Shown in pieces: positions 24,301 through 36,554 of a DNA stretch of 64,000 bases. Position 1 is the stretch's first letter; every line of letters begins with the position of its first letter. Under the pieces are notes generated by a model. That model saw only the letters and a program-made list of their open reading frames with translations, was not told the origin of the DNA and made no database searches. Source of the DNA: Lepisosteus oculatus (lineage: Eukaryota; Chordata; Actinopteri; Semionotiformes; Lepisosteidae); NCBI RefSeq assembly GCF_040954835.1, contig NC_090699.1:19229817-19293816 (forward strand), written 5' to 3'. A program made the translations under genes and the position numbers.

Positions 24301-27300
24301 CTCTCCAAGTGCACATAAAGATTTCTTATTTCTTGGGAGCCAAACATAATGTGAATTCAGCCTGACTGACTTGCAAAAGCTGCTACAAAGGAGTGGCTGT
24401 CTTTTATGCTTCAAGTGTTCCAAATGAGTCACCAGAATAATACAGTTAATCTGTGCAATTAAAATCACAAAACAATATTCCAGTCGGTGCTGAAATGTTA
24501 AGAGTTCTACACATTTTTATTTTTAAAAAGAATGTGCTTGCTTCTGAAATCTGTTTGACAATGTGGTTCCTGCAATGTGCGGAAGGTATTAACCAGTAAT
24601 GAAGTGGTGTCATTCAGCTGAGGTGACAAACGGGAACCTTCTTTAGGACAGCACTCCATTACTGCTTGTGTGAACTTTGCAGAGTGGAGTTAACAAAGTC
24701 CACAAATAAAGTAGAATGATTCCAGCGTAGTGTCTTCCTGTCCGTTATTATTTTCCACAGTTTTCAGATGGCCTTGAGGTTTTATGAAAGTGACACTAAT
24801 TGATCTATTGATTGACAGCAGGACTGGTCACATAATCTGGAAATGATCTATTTGCTATTTTATATTCACACTTGTTTAAAATAAATAGCCAATACTGTCT
24901 TCATTCAGGAGTCGGTGCCCAGAGGTGATTTAGTATCTCATCACAGTTTTAGTGGTTTGCTTGCTATTCCTGACAAAATGAAAATGATATAGAGTCTGAA
25001 GTAAAGTCCAATGTGGGCTCCTGAGTTTACAGGTTCAAGCCTGGGCTGTATCACTAGCTAACCGGGATTTCCCAGACAAATGGTACATACAGTACAGTAA
25101 GTGACCAAGTGCTTGGTCAGGGTAGGTTAGGAGTTCATTGTCCAAGGTTATTCCAGCTTTCATCAAAGCTGTGTCTTATCCAGTTCAAGCTTCTTACCAG
25201 GTTCTGTGCTACTCGACTTAGAGTTCAGATGAGGTTATCAGCAAATACTACCTGTTGTCAACTTTGTATCTCCAGTGTAATGGACGTTTCTATGTTTTGG
25301 GAGTGTTCCCAAATTAATGGGTTTTGGAAATACATTGAGTCTGTGCTGGGTTATACATTTGGTGCTGTTCTCGCCCTGTTCCCAGAGGTCCTGTTACATT
25401 CTGTATCTGTTAACACTAGCTATGCTTGAGAGTTTCTCAGCAGACTGGAGTGAAGAAGACTATTCTGAGTAGTTTGATAGACTCCTGCTTTTTTCTTATG
25501 TGTGGATAGGTTATTTATGTGGTGTTTTGTCTCCAGTAAGGTTTGTGAATCAGCTGCACTCAGCCTCTATCGCTTTGTTGGTTGTTTGGGATGCTGCCGT
25601 TGATAAAGGAGCTCAGATGTGAGGTTGATTTTTGGCTAAGCAACTGTAATTGTGTGTATGTGGTTTGTTTTGCTCTGTAATTGCTTGTTTCTTCTCCTAT
25701 AGCACTAAATTTAAAATATGCTGTTAAAAAAGCTACAACTTGCAGGGTGCCTTCAGACTTAAAGTGATATCACTGCTTTTTAATTATTTTCTATTTCTCC
25801 TTGAAGGGATGCCAACAGTCTTTTATCCTCTGTGGGAAGGAACCCAAGTTTTAACACAAATAAAAAATCAAAATTGAGTGCTACATTAGAAAAAATGGAA
25901 ATTCCAGATTTTTCTGACAGATTAATTTTGGAATATCCAACCCAGGGTGTATCCTGCTTCGCAGCCATTGCTTGCTGGGATAGGCTCTGGCTCCCCTGCG
26001 ACTCTGAAGTTGATCAGACAGTTAGAAAACAGGATGGATGGATATATTGGAACAATCTGGTTTAGGGAAAATTTGGCAGTGTACTGGGATTCTTCAACTA
26101 CTGCAACGTTGGAAATTTAGTTTCAGCAGTCTGGTTACGGTTCTGCTTTTTTTCTTTCAACAAATGATCTGTCCTAAATAGAAGCCCTACAGGTTCCCAC
26201 AATACCCTCAGTATTTTCTAACATGGTATCGGCTTGATTTCCTTTATATGCAAGAAAGGATTTTCAGTTGATTTTTGACCTGGCATGAATAAATAATTGA
26301 AACAGTACATTTATGTCCCATCACAGAATACGGATTAACACAGAATATAATTTATTGGATATAATACCACACATCACTTCCCTTACCACAACCTGCAGTG
26401 GAGGTAATCCTGATTAAAATGAGACGGGACTGGAATGCAAGTCTTGAGGTTGGACTGCTTTTGGAACACATACCACTTCCTGTTTGCCTATAAATCCTGG
26501 TTTTATTGACCTTCTTTCTAATATTGTTCTCTTCTGAAATATCACTCACAAGATTAATGTCTTATAAACCTGTTTGGATGCAGTGTATTGGTGGTGTTAA
26601 AAGTAATGTCTGTAGATAGGAACTAACAGAGCTGATGGGTGGGAGGATGGATGCGAATATTGTGTATGATTTGAGAAGAATATTACCTGTAATTTTAAGT
26701 GCCAGCAATTATCACTTAGCCTAGTCGTGTTGGACATAGAAATGGGTCCTTTTTTATTAGCCACAATAACTGAGCATACAGTCCTGAAAACTCTCCTTAC
26801 TCTTTGGTTTACAGAAATATCACCTCACACCTTTTAATGAGGTTAGCTGTGATATTTTCTAATTTTATCTCGGTAAATAACACATTCACAACTTTGGGCA
26901 CATACAGTGCTCCGCCCCCCACATCCCCCATGCCTTGTCCCCCTCCTTCATGCGCCCCCATTTCCAATTATTGAAGTCCCCCTCAGATCCCAGCAGGCGT
27001 TCTCATGAATATGCGCTCTTTGCTATCTTCTATGCTGAAGATCTTCCTCCAGACACAGTTAAACTCGAATGTGCTCTGCTAGCTCTGAAGTAGAAAGAGA
27101 ATGATTTGCTCAGGGGGAGGGTCATAAATATATAACACATTCTGCTAAATACTTTGAATCAAATCCCAAGATGAGCTATTGGTCATTTCTTTGTTCTTTA
27201 GTGGCCAAAACAATTGATATTAGGGAGTTTAAACATTCTCAAGGTTTGTACAGTGTAAAGGAAAGAATTTTCATTAACAACTCTTATTGTTTACTGCTGT

Positions 27301-30300
27301 ATGCCATAAGAAAAGCATAAGGAAAGTGTAGTCATTGCAAAGCACAGAGAGATGTACAGTAGAAAGACCATGACAAAGTAAACCTAGAGGGAACTGTGAA
27401 TAGGGAATACATTGAAACTACTAAATACATGTAACCAAACTTTTTAAGGAAGTTTCCTTTGCTCAGTATTGTGAGCTATGTGAATTTTGGCTTTTTTCAC
27501 TTCTCCTACCAAATACCTTTAATGCACCTGTTTTTTTTTTTCCGAAGGTCTAAATGGGAGACCCGTGTGCACAGTAAACGACGACTGGTATGCTTCAACA
27601 CCATTATCTCCTCACCCCCTCATTAGAAGCCAGCTTCCTATGACCGTGTTGGGGGCCCCTGGAATCAAAATACCCTTTGGGGATCTTTATGGAAATAACG
27701 ATCTGTATGGAAATAACACCCAGAAGCAAGGAACAGGTATGGTGCGTCTTCAGTGGTTCAACACCTCTGCCTTTTGAGCAGCTAATACCTGTTGCAGGTT
27801 TATGAATGGGATACACTGGGAAAGTAGAGTGGCGCAGGGCTGAAATAACACAAATTATTTATTTCCGTCTGCATGATGTTGTCATTTGCAGTAACATATA
27901 GTTAAGGCTCATTAACCATAGCCCCTCAGTTATCTACAGACAGGGAAGCCATCTAGTGGTCAAGTTCACCTTCCTGTATTCATATAGTAGGTTATGGTAT
28001 ATAGGAGGAAAGAACGTGTAAGATAATTTGTCTCGTTCTGAAATACCGGTAAACAGTAGCATCCAAAGCAGAATCGGCGTGTGTGCCAGGTGAGCAATGG
28101 TGAGAAACACTGAACTGCAAATGAAATGTGCTTCTGACCACAGGTCTGATCTCCGAAGCCTGGAGGGAGGAACTTAAAGATCTCGCAGCCCAACTCTCTC
28201 TCGCAGCTTCACCTGGGACGGATGGCAAAAAAGCCGTAAGCACACGCACGCGCACACGTCTCCTGTTTGTGCCAAATCGCATTCTCACCCGTTAGGTAAT
28301 GTATATCATTGTATGAACATATGACAAGAAGAAGAGTCATAGTTTAACTTCTCAGGTGTAAGGCCTCAAGGCTGTTGAGGTTCTGTATTGGAGGTTATGT
28401 ATGTGTTTTACCAAGAGATTTGGACGATACTGTATAAATCTTTATCTGTATGACAAGCAAGCCAAGAATAGCAATAAAAGTCTTTGCTTACTGGAAAAAA
28501 CAATTTATCATTTCTAAGTGAGTGCTGAACAAAAGTCTGGACACTCTGTAGGTCAGCACAGTGAAGAATTTATGTAGAGTTTTCTCTTACCAAGAGCTAA
28601 TTTACTCATACAGTATGTTGACTTCATTTTTATAGCTGACAATTAATGTGTGAAACAGCAGCGAGTAACACTGTCATATTGTATCGAAACAATTCATTTG
28701 TCATGCTTAATTGAGATGTCAAGCCTTGTCTTTGGGGTAATGGCCCTAAGGATTTACAGAGAGCAACAATATTTAAATACATCAAAAGCCTGTTCTTTAA
28801 AAAATGATTCTTCAAGGACAGACTCTTTAATGCCTGCACATCAAAGAGTTAACCATTGAAACAGTAATAGTTCTTTCTAGTTAACCCAGTAAAATTCTGT
28901 TTTGCTGTGCTGTCAGTGGCATGTACTGTACAGTATAATAACCTGAGAATTTTGCTTCTTCTCAAATTTGAAATTTGAGGGCTGAAGCTATGTCCAGAGA
29001 TGTGTCAGTTCTGCCATTCAAAAGATAAAATCTTTCACTTACAATAACAATAAAATAACTCTTAAACGAACCTAATGTAGGAATTGAATTTAACTACAGT
29101 TTTTACTTCAAATGCAAAGTTTAGCTACTATTTCTGTGGAACAATAAGAGATTAATTAGTTTTGGCTATAAAATCTTTTTTGTGCACTTTGCACACAGTC
29201 AACCCTATCTTTCTTTCCACATTTGAGTGTGGAATTAATCTCAATGTGTTCCAACTAATATGGTGATACAGCTCCTTACTCAGTCTGCTATAGATTAAAC
29301 TAATTAGACTTCTGCTCCTATCATATGATATGCAGCTAATGAAATGACACAGTAAGCTGTGCAAATAAAACACATTATACTTATTAATCTAATTATCTGA
29401 TATGTTTGAATTATTTTTCTGTGTTTATATAGGAGGTCTAAAAAGGCATTACCAAAAGAAAAAAAAAACATAAGCTCAATGTAAAGTTCATTTCAGGTTG
29501 TTTGTGGACACTGTAATTGTAGTTGTAGTTATAGCAGACTCTAAGTGTTGTGTTTTGTGTCAGCAGGTAGAGGAAGGCCCAGTTCGCAGAGCTACACAAT
29601 ATTCTGCACAGACTGGTCGCATAATCCCTGCCTCCTCGCTGCCCCCCAGCCGGCGTTCAACCCCAGCCTCCAGGAGACACTCCAGGGCCAGAGGTCAAGT
29701 GCCCTCACCAGCGTTCCATGACCAGGAACTCATGGTAACACCACACAGCTCTGACTGTAGTAATGGCAACTGTTTGTTCCTTCTGGTGCTCACAGACTCG
29801 TGATATATTCAGACGTGCCTGCCCTCTGACGCAGTTCCAGTGATACGCCTACAGTGCAGTAAGAGATGATTGCCACATTGCCTGATGGCCTGGGTGTGTT
29901 GGTGCTGCAGTAGCGACCTTGATCTCAGTGACAGCAATGCCAGGTGGATCCACCCACACTGCACTTATCTCCAGAACCTCAGCACTCAGAATCTGTCATG
30001 TCTTAAATATCTGGATTCTTCTTTTTTTTTTGTTATTGCAGTTTAGAACAAAATAATAGTCCATCATCCACCACTTAAGTGCTGCCCCCACCTGGGTGAC
30101 ATATGGCCATTATACACCAGCACAAAGACCGTAGTCTGTACAAATGCAGACTGATGACTTTGACAGGAAGCACATTTATTACGGAGAACAGGAGACATTT
30201 CTTTACCCCAATGGGTAATGTGTGAGACTGGAACAAGCTTGTCCAGCCATGATGTTGAAGACCATACCCTGGCTTCGTTCAAGAAGAGCCTGGATGAGGT

Positions 30301-33300
30301 CCTTGGATTAGCTACTAGTATCCAAACAGTCTAGAGGAGCTGAATGTTCCCCTCTCATTGCACTTACATTAAAAAAACTAGAATCCAGGGATAAGGTTTT
30401 ATATAGATCAGATATGTTGCAAACCCAAACACCATTGCTGGGTTTTTAGTAAAAGTACATTAACATTTATTCATTTTACAGATTTTATCCCAAGTGACTG
30501 TTCAATCACATCTGGTCAAGGTGCAACTTGATTTTTATTTCAGTGTTAGGTTCTAAAATTGCACTGATGGCTTGCACATGCTTTAGTCACTGAAATTATC
30601 CTCAGTCGAACATTTTGTTTTGCAACAGCGGTGTGCAATGCTATACAGCTGCCAAAATCCATTCTCGCTGCTGGAGGTTGTAAGTATTGGCAGGTCAGAT
30701 ACGGATTGACTAACTCTGATTCTGATATGTGTCACTCTGACCCGTCCTCAATCCCTTTGTCCCTGACCAGGTTCTGGAGCTTCTGTGTCAGATTCTGCAA
30801 ACAGACTCCCTGTCACAGGTCCAGCAGTGGCTACTGTTAGCGGGCCAGAGAGGTAAGAGGCATAATCCCCTGATAGAGCTGATGCTTCAAGAATGGTTTT
30901 GTTAATTTTGGAAGAGATTCCTTTCTGTCACAGGTGTGCATTTTAAAAAATGCAATTCTACAATTACAGTTATCTGTTTTTTGGAACTACAAGCTTTCTT
31001 ACATTCATCATAGTACTTTCCAATCCTTAACCCTTCTGCTATCCTGAAAATAAATTATAGATAGTGTTTTTATACATTAATTCCATTCACTACACCACTA
31101 GGAAAATCATCAATCATTTATTTCATACCTAAAACAGCCTCTTTTGAATTTGAGAGATCGGATCAGCAACATATATTTAGTGAACTTCAATTAGTCTATA
31201 AAATTAAGCAGTTCCTGCTCTGCTCCTGGAGAGCCACAACCCAGCAGGTTTTATAAGTAACCATTAAAGTGTCAACTCTGAAGACTTGGAACAGTTGTGA
31301 AAGATTGCAGGTCATTTAGTTGATTTAAGTAATTCAGAAATCATTTGGAACAGAAACTGACAGCCTTGAGGGACAAGTTATTTTATTTGAGTTAATTATA
31401 AGTGCTCCTAACCTTCAGAATCCAATGATCTGTGGTGATATTGGAGATTTTCTGGATGGTATCTTTCCAGGACCATGGTTGGAGACAACTGGCATAAATG
31501 AACCAAAACTCCATAAAGAGCAGAGGTTCTCAGTACTGGTCCAAAGGGACCTCTGTCTGCTGGTTTCCATTCCAGCTGGGCCATCAGTCACCAGAGCTAT
31601 TTGGTGTTGGATCTGTTTGCTTGTTAAGACTTTTTTTCTTTGCTTCTGTACTGATTTTAAAATAGCCCCGCTAAATTGCATTTCCATCAGCTTCACTGTA
31701 CAGACCTTTGTACACTCTTTCTTCATCTTGCTAATTGAGACTTTCTTTCCTTATTTCTGACTAAAAGCTCTTAACAGGTGGCCAGTAATCAACAGGCAAA
31801 GGTGGGAATGTCACAGTATCAGACATACCCACAGTACTTCAGCTTTTGTCAAATTGGTCACAATTCAGCTGCCACACCTGAGTACTGATGACAAATTCCA
31901 TTCAATACTGTAAGAGCTGAAAACATGTTTTAAAATAGCTCTGAAATAGGCAATTTGTTTTAAATTTTCTGCTGTTAAGAACTTGGTTGGAAAGAAAAAA
32001 CACGGGGACGCAGGTTTCCCCAAGACCAGGAGCGGAAGCTGCTGAAGAAGTATTGTGATTTCACAGACGGCCACACCTCTTACACCCTGAACCTCAGGTT
32101 CAGCCTCCACCTTTTGCTTACAATCTCTGACACTATTGAGATTCATGGCTTCTGTAGCTCATGTTTTCAGCCCCTTCTTATTTAGCAAACCAGGGTGTGG
32201 ATGCTTAAGAGAAATGGTGAAGAAGCTACAGTACATATTCCTTCGTACATCACTTACTCTCTCACACCTAGACTCACACCAGTCTCTTCAGTTTAAATAA
32301 TCTGTCAAGAAAGATATGTTCCTCTATATTTTCATATTGCCAGGCCAAGCCATTGCCATATCTATTTATATTAAATGGCTCTGTTTTTCTTTTCTTATAA
32401 AAAAAACCTTAGCCTTTATTTGACTGTTACAGCAAGAGGTATATAACAGTTTTGATATTATTATTCTTATTAGAACAAATTGCTGTTAATTGAAGGTTTT
32501 TGCCATTAAACTACATGAAATGTGCAGTACTGAAAGGATGTGCTGTACAGACACGGTACAGGCATTTTGTGAAAAACATTAAGGCATCTTAGACTTAAGT
32601 TTCATTAATGTAGTCATTGAAAGCTAAAAAATACTATATCGTTAAACCAAAGGCTACTCTTGTGCAATTGATATTTTATATCTAAAGCCACTGAAATGTT
32701 TTTGGCATGTTTAGGGTTATAAAACGCATAACCACATAATGTGAACTGCTGTTAAATATCACAGTTTTCAAAAGGCATGTTTGGCACCGTTTATACAATT
32801 AGCACGAAGGCTGAGTTTAAGAGTAACTGAACTTTCCTTCCTGGGTCGTCTCGGAAGAGAAAGACCTGGTGATGCAGATGATCCAGCAGGCAGTAGACGT
32901 CAGCAGCCTTGACAGCCGACACACAAGTGGAAGCCGGGGAGAGCGGTTCCACACTCAGGGGTCTCCGCTGATGAGAAGGTCTTTCACCGGACGCAGGTTA
33001 AACAAACGTGGCCCCACTCGTTGAGTCTCAGAGCACGAGGAGTCGGCTCACAGGACGCCAGCGCGCTGGCACACAAAGCATGGCTCTGGCAGTGCCGGTC
33101 CTTTTGTCAGTGTGCGTTTGTGACCAACTCTAGACCACATCAAAGTCGTGCAAAATGACACATCCTTGACGAGCAGCCCTTGACCAATTCAGCACATGGC
33201 TTGCAGTGTTGGGCTAGCATGTATTCAGCATGTAGGTTTAAGGATTTTATTCATGTTGACGGGAAATGTTGTATCTTACCCACAAACCTAGATTAGCTGT

Positions 33301-33684
33301 GATTCTATCTCTCAGGTTTTAGCCTCAGATGCATGAGTTTTAATTACATACTGTAGTGTCCTTACCGGTAATACTGCACTGCATATGGCTAGTAATGTGG
33401 CATGAAGCCATTATCAGCAAATTGATTCAGTCATTGTGTTTCTGCTTAGATCCAACCAAGGGCAGAATCAAGAATCAATCAAAGAAGACGAGAGGCCAGG
33501 TAATACAATAATCTATATGTATGCTGACAAATCTAAAAATGTATTTCAGTTTTCTCGCACAGTGAATGTTTTTGAAAATCACTTAGCTCTAAAAGTAATC
33601 TAGTTTTTTTTTTAATGTTTTGTAGACCGTATTGGAACTGCGGAGGTCCTTCAAATTCACACAGACAAGGCTGACGTTTCGTAA
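21310..33684 (+). CDS. tbata: TBATA / SPATIAL (thymus, brain and testes associated protein), complete
   Basis: Nine coding exons: 21310-21356, 22175-22419, 27548-27736, 28144-28235, 29567-29734, 30771-30852, 32858-32996, 33450-33499 and 33626-33684. All phases match, giving 1071 nt and 356 residues (human TBATA is about 351). Conserved blocks: RFGMLSHHSFFSRHNPHP and RVTHIQ (residues about 78-97), GRPVC, LISEAWREELKDLAAQ, YSAQTGRIIPAS, and HDQELMVLELLCQILQTDSL followed by QQWLL. The C-terminus has EVLQIH, as in the human tail. TBATA is a mostly disordered cytoplasmic/nuclear protein of thymic stroma, spermatids and neurons, reported to inhibit the NEDD8 pathway (family knowledge). No membrane segment or enzymatic motif is seen. 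The ATG has no in-frame rival in its exon. A 5' non-coding exon upstream is possible but not seen. Confidence 0.95.
22175..22419 (+). CDS. tbata: tbata coding exon 2 (SHHSFFSRH core motif)
   Basis: 245 nt between TTCCAG and GTGAGC. It encodes AMELSVRQRMGTLGDPV and the family signature GMLSHHSFFSRHNPHPNRV followed by THIQ, the most conserved part of TBATA. Confidence 0.95.
22985..23110 (-). repeat. Dispersed repeat, family B, minus orientation
   Basis: GCCCATCTAGCCTGTTTGGT, TGATCCCAGGATCTCATCCA and TTCCATACTCCCATAACG are the reverse complement of family B landmarks. It faces a plus-strand copy 200 bp away, inside tbata intron 2. Confidence 0.55.
23325..23465 (+). repeat. Dispersed repeat, family B
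   Basis: GGAGTTGTGGGAGTCCGGAG, CTTTCAAGAAACAGCTGGAT and CATGGGATCAGTTAGCTAGT. In tbata intron 2. Confidence 0.6.
23466..23830. mobile_element. Probable transposon remnant in tbata intron 2
   Basis: A stretch with higher CpG than its surroundings (GCGATCGACTG, CGCTATCTAGCGGC). CCTAGGGCCTA at both ends (about 23509 and 23788) and the CACTAGTGACTAGTGACTA duplication suggest an old mobile element. Type not recognised. Confidence 0.35.
25937..26045 (+). repeat. Dispersed fish repeat, family A, 3' part
   Basis: CCCAGGGTGTATCCTGCTTC, GGGATAGGCTCTGGCTCCCC and AGGATGGATGGATA are the 3' end of family A. In tbata intron 2. Confidence 0.65.
27548..27736 (+). CDS. tbata: tbata coding exon 3
   Basis: 189 nt between CCGAAG and GTATGG. 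It encodes LNGRPVCTVNDDWYAST, then a Pro/Leu-rich stretch and IPFGDLYGNNDLYGNNTQ. The DLYGNN unit is a near-perfect tandem duplication of 18 bases (27682-27699 and 27700-27717). Intron 2 before it is 5.1 kb. Confidence 0.92.
28144..28235 (+). CDS. tbata: tbata coding exon 4
   Basis: 92 nt between CCACAG and GTAAGC, encoding LISEAWREELKDLAAQLS and a short polar end (DGKKA). It matches the SEAW(K/R)xELK(E/D)LA block of human TBATA and is probably a helix. Confidence 0.92.
29567..29734 (+). CDS. tbata: tbata coding exon 5
   Basis: 168 nt, phase 0 at both ends, encoding VEEGPVRRATQYSAQTGRI, IPAS, a Ser/Arg-rich basic stretch and FHDQELM. The acceptor is a CAGCAG tandem (29561-29566), so a form with one extra Gln (start 29564) is possible. 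Confidence 0.92.
30125..30370 (+). repeat. Dispersed repeat, family B
   Basis: CGGAGAACAGGAGACATTTC, GGCTTCGTTCAAGAAGAGCC and GGATGAGGTCCTTGGATTAG; the longest family B copy. In tbata intron 5. Confidence 0.6.
30771..30852 (+). CDS. tbata: tbata coding exon 6
   Basis: 82 nt between GACCAG and GTAAGA, encoding VLELLCQILQTDSLSQVQQW and LLLAGQR. This is the leucine-rich helical block shared with human TBATA (VLELLCQILETD). Confidence 0.94.
32858..32996 (+). CDS. tbata: tbata coding exon 7
   Basis: 139 nt encoding EKDLVMQMIQQAVDVSSLDS, then a basic, Ser/Gly-rich region with SPLMRRSFTGRR. EKDL plus the amphipathic helix matches human EKDLALGLLQTAV. The donor GTTAAA is weak. The CpG-rich sequence runs on into the intron to about 33120. 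Confidence 0.88.
33450..33499 (+). CDS. tbata: tbata coding exon 8
   Basis: 50 nt between GCTTAG and GTAATA, encoding SNQGQNQESIKEDERP. Phase 2 in and phase 1 out fit both neighbours. Low-complexity polar sequence; supported by phase and position rather than strong conservation. Confidence 0.8.
33626..33684 (+). CDS. tbata: tbata terminal coding exon
   Basis: 59 nt after a TTTTGTAG acceptor, encoding RIGTAEVLQIHTDKADVS and the TAA stop at 33682-33684. EVLQIH parallels AQVLQMH near the end of human TBATA. The 3' UTR follows to about 33935. Confidence 0.88.
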
Positions 33685-33911
33685 AAAAGTGAAATTACTG
33701 CAGATCATAACAAAACTTTGGTTTTATTTAGATACGCAAAATGTTGCTCCTTCAGATTGCCTGTTGTGTTAACAGTATTAGAAACTGTCATTTTAGTTCC
33801 TGATTGTGATTTGTAAGACAAAGAAAATTTGTAAGACGCAAGAAAAATTCATATACCCATGTTGTAATACTGAATATCAAAGACAATGATATAAAATGTG
33901 TAAAAAGAAGC

Positions 33912-33917
33912 AATAAA
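33912..33917 (+). promoter_or_regulatory. tbata: Polyadenylation signal of tbata
   Basis: AATAAA about 230 bp downstream of the stop codon. Confidence 0.65.
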
Positions 33918-34109
33918 CTGTCCTTAACTGAGCCTGATGTACATCTGTGTGCTAATTTATGCTTCATTGCTTAAGAAAGTGATGAGTGTTCGTGATTCTT
34001 GGTTTTAACTGGAAATTTAGATAGCTGTGCATTTGAATTGCATTGATTAGATGAAGCTGGTGTCCCAATGTGAACCTCAAAGACACCTGTCTCTTCTAGG
34101 TTTTGTTCG

Positions 34110-34458
34110 GTCTTCCATTTTCTAAGCGCTTTATCCAATTCAGGGGGACCCCAAGCCTGTTTCGGCAAGCAAAGGGAGCAAGGCAGCATACACTCTAGAC
34201 GGGACACCAGTCCATTGCGGGGCAGACAGACAGACATTCACTCACACCAGGGCCAATGTTCCCAGGAGCCAGTTAACCCATCAGTACAGTATGTGTTTGG
34301 ACTGTGGGAGGAAAACAGCACCTGGAGGAAACCCCCACAAATGCAGGTAGAACATACAGTACAAACTCCACATGGAGGGCTCCCCAGGTCCAGAATTGAA
34401 TGCAGGGCTCCAGAGCTGCGAGGTAGCAATGCTAACCACTGCATTTCCATGCTGCCAG
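34110..34458 (-). repeat. Dispersed fish repeat, family A, nearly full length
   Basis: Read on plus: CTAAGCGCTTTATCCAATTC, GGGACACCAGTCCATTGCGG, TTTGGACTGTGGGAGGAAAA and GAGGTAGCAATGCTAACCAC. This is the complement of the family A order, so it lies on minus. It is the best preserved copy. Confidence 0.7.
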
Positions 34459-35344
34459 GTTTTGCTGCAAACGAGCTTTGTTAAAACTTAATTTGTATTT
34501 CTTCATTATAAAGTGACTACTTACTAGATAAATATACTCGAAATATTCAACTGTTTCAGACCCGAAACCAGAAAAAGACCAGAATCAGAGGAGAATGGGG
34601 GTCCCTGTTCTTGGCACAGAAACCATAATAACACTTCTGTTACATACAGTAGCCCACCACCCAGTTAAACTGATGATATGATTCATTTCAATTTTAATCT
34701 CTAAACCGTTAGATTCACTTCAAATCCTAAACTTTTCAGTTTGTCAAAATGTTCCACCTATGCATTAATTATGCTTGCATAACTAATCAATTACTTGGCA
34801 ATTTGGCAGTTTTTATTTCTGCCTTCAGAAATGTTTAAACCCTAACAAAGTATTTTGTTAATTCCACCATTGACAAAGCAACTCTCCTAATTAAAAGATG
34901 TGACAATTATACTGATTATTAGTTATTACATTACTATACTACATAAGTTAGACATACACATGTCTAAAGTCTTGGAAAAAGTGTCGCAAGGTCAATGGCT
35001 GCTTTGAGAGGATACGTAGAGAGCTTACATCCCAGGGAGAGCTTATTTTATACTGCGTGTAACAAAATGTGATTGACAGTAATTGCAAACCAGTAGCTGA
35101 ATGCTAATGACCTCAGGATCACACAATGATTAATCACTATGTACACCAGACTGTCTATGAAGTCACTTGACAACATAGCATTTTGCTCATGTAGCAGGTG
35201 TCTTTTCATTTAAAGTATACACAGCACTTGACATAAATTTAAGACCTTCGTACATTATTGAAGTCAAGACGGACTTCAAAGCTCTTCCTTTGACGGGATA
35301 TTTAATATTTATTTGTTATAGTTTATACAAACACTGCATGCTCT

Positions 35345-35655
35345 GGGCTCCACGGTAGTGCAGTGTAGCACTGAGGATGTATCTACTATCTCCCTCCAGG
35401 ATCTAGTACATGGCTTAAGTCAATTTTCTGGTGTCAGTTTGTCTGGAGTTTGCAGGTTCTCCCTCTTTGGGTCATTTTCCTCCTATGTCCCACAGATTTG
35501 CCAGTTAACTTTGAACAATCTAAATTGTCCCCTTTACTTTAGCCCCTCAATGGACTGGTGCCCTACCCTGTAAGGAGCTAAAGTGTGCTCTCACGTGTGT
35601 TTTTGCACCTTTACTTTTCCTGGGCAGGCTCTAGATATCGGTATGCAGCTTGCTG
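35345..35655 (+). repeat. Dispersed fish repeat, family A
   Basis: TCTGGAGTTTGCAGGTTCTC, CCTCCTATGTCCCACAG and CTCAATGGACTGGTGCCCTA. Confidence 0.65.
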
Positions 35656-36554
35656 ATCATGGAGAATGCAGTACACTCCCTCAGTTATTTCACCACATGT
35701 TGTACTGTGTGATGCTAACCATTTCCATCTGCCTCTGAAATGTCTGTGCCCTCCCATGAGGGAAAATATATTGTTCCCTAGGCCTCAGTTCATTATTAAA
35801 ATTATATGCACACTATGATCATAATTAAGTTGTAAGAGTCATAAACTGCCGTTACGGATCGAATGTGCCTATACTTCCTAAAGTTTTAATAAAGCCTCAA
35901 ATTCTTTTTGAACTAAATGAATTTCAGTAGAAACTTCACCTTCTGTGAATATTAATGAGCCGCAAACATATTAATTACAGTATGAGTCATTAAGAGTGAG
36001 ACTTTCTGGGTAGGTCTTGGAGTTTACCAGGTGCACTCTAATTTAAGGTCAAGTTCAAATCATTTTATTTGAAAAACACAATTTCATTAAATCAATCCCG
36101 TAGTATGTACTGTAGCAATACAGAGATAAAAATGGTGTTTCTATTAATTCGTAGTGAGCACACTGTATTAATAAATGCCTAGAAAAAATGGGTTTGCACG
36201 AGACCATAAAAGCTACAGCCTAGCTCACAACTTTGCTAGGGAGTATTACAGCATTTTCTCTTTGTATTGAACCTATTGAAGTGGTATGTTAACAAAATAT
36301 TGGTTTCAATTTTGGTTTGAAATTTTCCAGCAAAGGTTTTCTAAGTATCTAAAACTAAATTATTTGCTTTTCCAAAACTGAGCTTTATGCTGCATTTTGG
36401 AAGTCCTCCCACTTCTGAATGTTTGCCTAATTTCTCTCTCCAGATCTTTCAGGGCTCTGTTGACTCCGGGTTTCTTATCTGAAAGCCAAAAGAACAGATA
36501 GAGGCTGCTGTATTTAATTTCTCCTACCTTTCCCACTGCTCTGTGCTCTTCGTC

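Larger units (their letters stand above)
33936..36554. other. Intergenic region between tbata and mttp-like
   Basis: No gene seen. It has two family A repeats in opposite orientation (34110-34458 minus, 35345-35655 plus) and an AT-rich stretch around 35900-36060. The mttp-like promoter should be in the last few hundred bases. I found no clear HNF1 palindrome or DR1 element of the kind known in mammalian MTTP promoters. Confidence 0.6.

Noticed and set aside
25109-25429. 106-codon plus-strand ORF in tbata intron 2
   Set aside because: No homology and no conserved splice context; it is intronic.
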